This document shows positions 58,593 to 64,000 of a stretch of DNA of 64,000 nt, in pieces. A program made the position numbers and the translations under genes. The stretch is from Megaleporinus macrocephalus (taxonomy: Eukaryota; Chordata; Actinopteri; Characiformes; Anostomidae), in the NCBI GenBank assembly GCA_021613375.1, contig CM038711.1, forward strand, positions 22,245,223-22,309,222, in the 5' to 3' direction. Every line of letters begins with the position of its first letter. Position 1 is the first letter of the stretch. The notes under the pieces are model-generated. The model had not been told where the DNA came from. It saw only the letters and a list, made by a program, of their open reading frames with translations, and made no database searches.

Positions 58593-59065
58593 GATGTGTT
58601 GGTCGTGTAGGTGGTGCAAAATTTGAATAGTACACTTAGTGCATGTCTACTGGGTGCTTGCAAGAACTAACTGTAAAGAAAGATTTGTGTCATGTTAACA
58701 TTTTAAATGCAGCTCTGAGATATTGATTTGAGTGCTCCTGAGTTCTGCAGTGCAGTTTGGTGCCGATGGAAGCTCCAAACAGCAGTAACAAATGTCACTG
58801 TGTTATAAAAGAAACTGCACATGCAACAGAGATCAGCCAGAGCCCAGTCTCAAGGACCCCAGCCTTTCAGATGTAAAATATGTTTTTTCCACCGTTCTAG
58901 CCATCTCAGCAACACCGCCACCTAGTAGATGCTCTTACACATAAATTTACATCAAAATATTATTATATAAAAGCAGATTTTTTTTCTTTATCTGTAATTA
59001 GACCAAAAGCACGACGCGGACAGCTAAGGGTCTTCGAGAGGAAGCGCCACTCCAGAGGCCCAAAT

Positions 59066-59098
<33 letters not shown>

Positions 59099-59144
59099 TC
59101 ACCACCCACAGCACTGTGAGGGTTAAGTGCTCTCTTTTCCACCA

Positions 59145-59410
59145 ACAAGGCCGACATAACCATGGAGACGAGGCCGCTGCATGTGCGCGCGGGAGGGAGT
59201 GAGGGGGGAGTAAGCAAGTGAGAGAGTGAGAGGGCGCGTGGGTGGCGTGGGTGCTGTGTGAAGAGGAGGCGACGATGGCGCGCGGCCCTGAGAAAACTGC
59301 ACGCGCTGCACGTGGGAGAGTCAACAGGCACGGCCAGCTCTCTCACGCGCGCTCGAGCACGACACAAGCGAGCTCGCACGCGTGCACGCAACGACGGTAA
59401 GCTCACGGTG
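59145..59410. promoter_or_regulatory. CpG-rich block, possible promoter
   Basis: The densest CpG cluster in the window (repeated gcgcgc, cgcgcg and cacgcg), flanked by a (CT)n run (59073-59098). A + strand ATG at 59275 opens 41 codons ending at a cggtaagc donor-like site (59397). On the minus strand no MAP2K1 exon 1 can be read from it. It may be an alternative MAP2K1 promoter or the start of an unrecognised transcript. Confidence 0.4.
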
Positions 59411-60055
59411 GAGAACAGAGGAGCCTAAAAACATCCTCAGGTGAAAGTGTTGTTCCTCCGGTAGAATAATGACTCAGTCCTGACGAAGCAGTGCCTTAAA
59501 CGAAAATACAACTGGAGAAAAAAACGAAGCAGGACAAAAAAACCCGTGTACTGAGTTTCTTATGCAGCAGTCCTGTATTAGCAGAACCTTACACGCTTGT
59601 TAGAAGCACTTCTTCCCTTTTTAGGGATTCTTGTGGTCCAAAATTATTGGAGATAGAAAATGTTAAGTGCTACAAAGCACTGCATGTGTTCAACAGGACA
59701 GAATGAAATTCAAAGAAGGACATATTACACTAGCTACTATGCTAAGATGCAGAGTCCCCAAGTCGCCAAAGGTTCTGTAAAAACACAGGATTGTTTTTCC
59801 TTCTTTTTATGGTGGTAGTATAGTTGTGACAGTTTGATAGGGACAGGATCCTAACACACTCTCAAATGCTATCTTTTATATATCGTCACTGTACCATGAA
59901 AAACAAGTGTCTCCAACATTCAGAATCAGCATGGGACTTTTTTTTGCCAAGTATGCTCACACATACAAGCAATTTGTTTTTGGTTACAGTAGCTCACAGT
60001 GCACGATAACTGACATTTACAGAATTAACAAACACACCCAACCTAGCCATCCTCC

Positions 60056-60093
60056 TACACACACACACACACACACACACATACACACACACA
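60056..60093. repeat. (CA)n microsatellite
   Basis: About 18 CA units with one AT interruption. Confidence 0.9.
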
Positions 60094-60249
60094 GTGACAG
60101 TGACATACACGCACAGACACACCTGTAAACTTAACATGTGCAGTGTTGTGTATTTAGAGTGAAGTGCTAAATTAAAAAAACATAAATATGAAGAACAGAA
60201 CAGTCACTGGTTGAGACGGTAGTACAGAGTGTTCTGACACACTATCAGA

Positions 60250-61095
60250 TAAATAAAAGTGCAGTACAGAGAAAGAAGAGTGAGAGAATATCTGGATATG
60301 GATGTATGTATGCAGTAGACTGTACAGAGAAAGAAAAGTGAGAGAATATCTGGATATGGATGTATGTATGTAGTAGACTGTACAGAGAAAGAAGAGTGAG
60401 AGAATATCTGGATATGGATGTATGTATGTAGTAGACTGTACAGAGAAAGAAGAGTGAGAGAATATCTGGATATGGATGTAGGTAGTAGACTGTACAGAGA
60501 AAGAAGAGTGAGAGAATATCTGGATATGGATGTATGTATGTAGTAGACTGTACAGAGAAAGAAAAGTGAGAGAATATCTGGATATGGATGTATGTATGTA
60601 GTAGACTGTACAGAGAAAGAAGAGTGAGAGAATATCTGGATATGGATGTATGTATGTAGTAGACTGTACAGGGAAAGAAGAGTGAGAGAATATCTGGATA
60701 TGGATGTATGTATGTAGTAGACTGTACAGAGAAAGAAGAGTGAGAGAATATCTGGATATGGATGTATGTATGTAGTAGACTGTACAGAGAAAGAAGAGTG
60801 AGAGAATATCTGGATATGGATGTATGTATGTAGTAGACTGTACAGAGAAAGAAGAGTGAGAGAATATCTGGATATGGATGTATGTATGTAGTAGACTGTA
60901 CAGGGAAAGAAGAGTGAGCGAATATCTGGATATGGATGTATGTATGTAGTAGACTGTACAGGGAAAGAAGAGTGAGAGAATATCTGGATATGGATGTATG
61001 TATGTAGTAGACTGTACAGAGAAAGAAGAGTGAGAGAATATCTGGATATGGATGTATGTATGTAGTAGACTGTACAGAGAAAGAAGAGTGAGTGA
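60250..61095. repeat. 58-bp minisatellite, about 14.5 units
   Basis: Fifteen starts of the unit (tacaga/tacagg at 60265, 60323, 60381, 60439, 60493, 60551, 60609, 60667, 60725, 60783, 60841, 60899, 60957, 61015 and 61073). Spacing is 58 bases everywhere except one 54-base unit, which lost one gtat. The units differ only by a few point changes (agaag/aaaag, gag/ggg). On the minus strand all three frames lack stops in the unit, giving spurious long ORFs. Confidence 0.97.
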
Positions 61096-64000
61096 ACAAT
61101 TGCAACTTTATAGGAGAGACCAAAAACATACTTTGCTTTCAATATAAGTCAATGGAACCAGAATGTGTTTTAAGCTATTAAGGAGCACTTCTATTGGTCC
61201 ATTCATCATGAAATTTTCACACAAATGTAAACGACCACTGCGAGGTTCAAATAATGTAGAAAATTCAAAATCAACAAAAATGGAGATGCATGTTTTTCAT
61301 TGGACTGTGACGATATATTATTTATCAGCCTTAGTCCATACAGCTATTTAGCTTATATCAGTTTAGCTCCACCCATTGTGAAGTCATAAAGAGTGTTTCA
61401 GCTCCTAGAGCAACCAATCACAACAGAGCTCATTTCTGTCAATGTTATAGGCATAGTAAAAACATTTATAACTCTATTATGCACTAACACTGGAAAACTA
61501 AGCTAACAAAATGTTACCTAAAGTCAACCTGAAAGCATGATTCGGATCATCTAAATTGAAAGACAACATTTTTATTATTCTGTGATCTTCCTTTAAGTCT
61601 AATGATTTTCACCTGATTCTAAAAATATTCACCAAAAATCTGAAAATATTACCGTAATATTAACCAATAATATATTCTTTTAATTGTCATACTCAGCTTG
61701 TTCAGAGACCCTCCCTGATACCCTTGTTCACTCTGAGATACGTCAGGTAGTGTTTCACTCTAACTTTGAGGGAGCATACTGCAATTTCTTTTACAAATAA
61801 CAAAGCCAATTATGTGCACAGCAGCAAAGCAGTTCATGTGACCAAGAGAACAGGATGCAATTAAACCCAAAGGAGGAATTATTACACTAGCTATGAGTGA
61901 CTAAAATAGAACACCGTGAAAAGCAGATTTCTTTCCTTACAAATGTACTTGAGTAGCCTATAATTTAAGGACTCCTTCATGTGCCAAGGACTGACTTTAA
62001 ATTGTAGGTTTTAGGCCAAATCCCTAACTGTTGTAGAACAAAGTCTAAGAAATTAGGCAGTGTATTTATAAGTACCTTATAGAATAGCTTTTACATGAGC
62101 CGTTACATGTTTTGGACAGCTTTTTTCTATCATTGCCACTGTGAGAAAGTCTGTTTCTCAAGAACGGCACATTTTGCAGCAAACCATTTTGCAGCAAACA
62201 CTCTGAATGACTGTTTAAAGTGTTTGCATGTAATCATGCAGATAAATAAAGTCTGTAAAACATGGAAAAATGTGGCTACCTTGTTAGCATAAACACTGAA
62301 GGCCTGCAGTCTGGTAGAAGCATTGTTCTTTGGAACTTTAGCCCTAAATCTAGTCAGTATAAGTAGTGTGAGTTTGACTGTTTCCCAGTTTTATGCTTGT
62401 GCAACGACACTAGCATTCATACAACCTCAGATTAACAGTGAATGAAGTACGCTCAGCAGGGTGCTGGCTGATTTGTCTCGAGCGAGAAGGGAGAGTGTGG
62501 ATCAATGCAGAGATGGAAAGTGAGCTGGGCAGTGCTAAAACACGGACAGGTACACATTCTTCCGAGGCACAGAGCAGGTAGAGCGGATCCGAGGGCCGGT
62601 GGTTAATAATTAAATGTGCTCTTTCAGCTGCTCACCTGCTTATCTGTGTGTGGTCCGGCTGGCGTCGGAGCAAGTCACGGGTGCTGCTGACACACAGATT
62701 TAGTGTGGCTGTGGACCATTGCATTCTGTCTTATGGTTTATTATTGTTATTGTTCACTGTTTTAATGCACTTGAGGAACAGCAGGACAGCCACAAAGTGT
62801 GAAGTATGTGTGCTTTGTGTGGCAAGCCTTGGGAAGACATTGCATAGGCAGCAGCACATAGCACTTCTTTCCTATAGTCATAAATAGAAATCAGTACTGG
62901 GAAACAGTTGGGGCCGAGGTATCATAACAATCAGGGTTCCTGTTAAATGATTATTTTAGGCTTGACAGGATGACTCATTGCACACATACACACACACCAC
63001 ATTTTTTTTCCTCACTAAATAAAATAAATAAAATCTGTGCACAGGCTTTTGGACAGGCCACAGGTTTTCCAGCAGGTTACATTCTGCAAATAAACTTTGT
63101 GCATTAAAATGTGTTCTCTGGAGAGGTTGTGTTAACTCCTTATTTTCATTTAGAAAATCAACTAAATGTGACACTTGAACAGGGGTGCCCAAACTATGCA
63201 CACATCTACATGCAAAAAGGTTCAGTCATACTAATTAACTCTGAAAATAAAAGAGTAGGCACAGATAGGTCAGCTACATGACAGTCCTCTGTCCGGCTGA
63301 CTGCCACCACATAACAGTATCAGTGAGCCGGAAAAAGGACTCACTGTAACCCCACCCCCCTTTTGGCCAGTTGTGACTTCCAGTTTCTCTTACTCACCAC
63401 GGGAAGAGGCTTTCCACAAAGCCTCTCTCTATAAAACCAGCTTCCGCAAGCTTGAATCATAGCTCCGCAGACACGCATTCCAAAGCCTGCTCGCCACAAC
63501 CTGTCCGGGCCTCACTAAAGGAATGTGCTCCACACTATTGTCACATTGAACACAGCCTCTCAAACCACCCTGTTCTTCAGTACAATGAGCTGCATGCTCC
63601 TGCCCTGCTGTAGCTCTCAAGTGCTTTGATGCTGCCCACTGTAAAGATGCTAATGCTTCACTCGAGTCCAGCAGAAAGTGTGTCATATCTTTGGGGGTTT
63701 AAGTCTTGGGCTGTGTACCTCATACCCATAGAAGCAACAAGTGGTTTGCGTACAGAGCTGCCTAGTTTGCCTCTTAAGGAAATAATCAAATGGATAATTT
63801 TATCTAAATTATATTCTCTAGTTTAATGACTGTTACACCTTGGGTACAAATTCCTGTGTTGCTCAAGAACTGTGATGTGCATCAAAAATATTTTTATGAG
63901 AATTTAGCAATACATTATATTACACAACTGTAGTCCTCGTTTTAACTGCAACAGTCAGTCAGGCTAAGTCAGCTGTAGTCTGCGGGTTTTGTATCTAAGG
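61096..64000. other. Probable MAP2K1 intron 1, no exon seen
   Basis: No coding exon recognised on either strand. GC-richer patches at about 62440-62690 and 63280-63420 are free of obvious repeats and could be conserved non-coding elements. MAP2K1 exon 1 is presumably beyond 64000. Confidence 0.45.

Noticed and set aside
59123..59178. Minus-strand ATG reading M-Q-R-P-R as possible MAP2K1 start
   Set aside because: Superficially like M-Q-K-R-R of fish MEK1, but it diverges at once and runs to a stop with no splice donor.
58963..59406. 147-codon minus-strand ORF and nested frames, considered as MAP2K1 exon 1
   Set aside because: The Arg/Ala/Ser-rich sequence has no resemblance to the MEK1 N-terminus, lacks a donor at the right phase and includes a (CT)n run.
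60250..61095. CRISPR-like array
   Set aside because: Units are contiguous with no unique spacers, and the genome is eukaryotic.
60204..61142. 312- and 294-codon minus-strand ORFs rich in Tyr, Ser and Leu
   Set aside because: They are translations of the 58-bp minisatellite in its stop-free frames; no other coding evidence.

Overview
The window looks like nuclear DNA from a ray-finned fish, probably a teleost. Genes are spliced with GT-AG introns, the background is AT-rich and full of Tc1-like, hAT-like and MITE relics and microsatellites, and the proteins match vertebrate families at fish-like lengths. An otophysan (catfish or characin type) is a guess based on the repeat families.

Layout: 1-21.3 kb holds no recognisable gene, only transposon relics, simple repeats and a few GC-richer stretches. 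SNAPC5 (+, CDS 22360-23559) follows a short promoter block. LCTL (+, 13 coding exons, 26433-35147) runs tail-to-tail into ZWILCH (-, 18 coding exons, 40701-35494). ZWILCH is head-to-head with RPL4 (+, 10 exons, 41316-44640). A broken partial copy of RPL4 (45212-46307) lies just downstream, then MAP2K1 on the minus strand (exons 2-11, 56248-49547). MAP2K1 exon 1 was not found, so 56.25-64 kb is probably its first intron; it carries a DNA transposon, a CpG-rich block and a 58-bp minisatellite.

The set LCTL-ZWILCH-RPL4-MAP2K1 plus SNAPC5 is the block known from human 15q22.31, but here SNAPC5 sits at the LCTL end and not between RPL4 and MAP2K1. The genes are not one pathway: SNAPC5 serves snRNA transcription, LCTL is a membrane glycosidase-like protein, ZWILCH is a kinetochore checkpoint factor, RPL4 is a large-subunit ribosomal protein and snoRNA host, and MAP2K1 is the ERK-pathway kinase MEK1.

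The richest locus is RPL4. Its introns carry two SNORD16 copies, two SNORD18 copies and a candidate H/ACA snoRNA in intron 4 that I do not recognise. Intron 3 has U12-type splice signals. The downstream pseudogene keeps two more SNORD18 copies inside an almost undiverged patch, while its flanking exons are badly decayed. No wholly new multi-gene system was seen. Reading frames were checked exon by exon by hand; UTR ends, promoters and repeat names are inferences.
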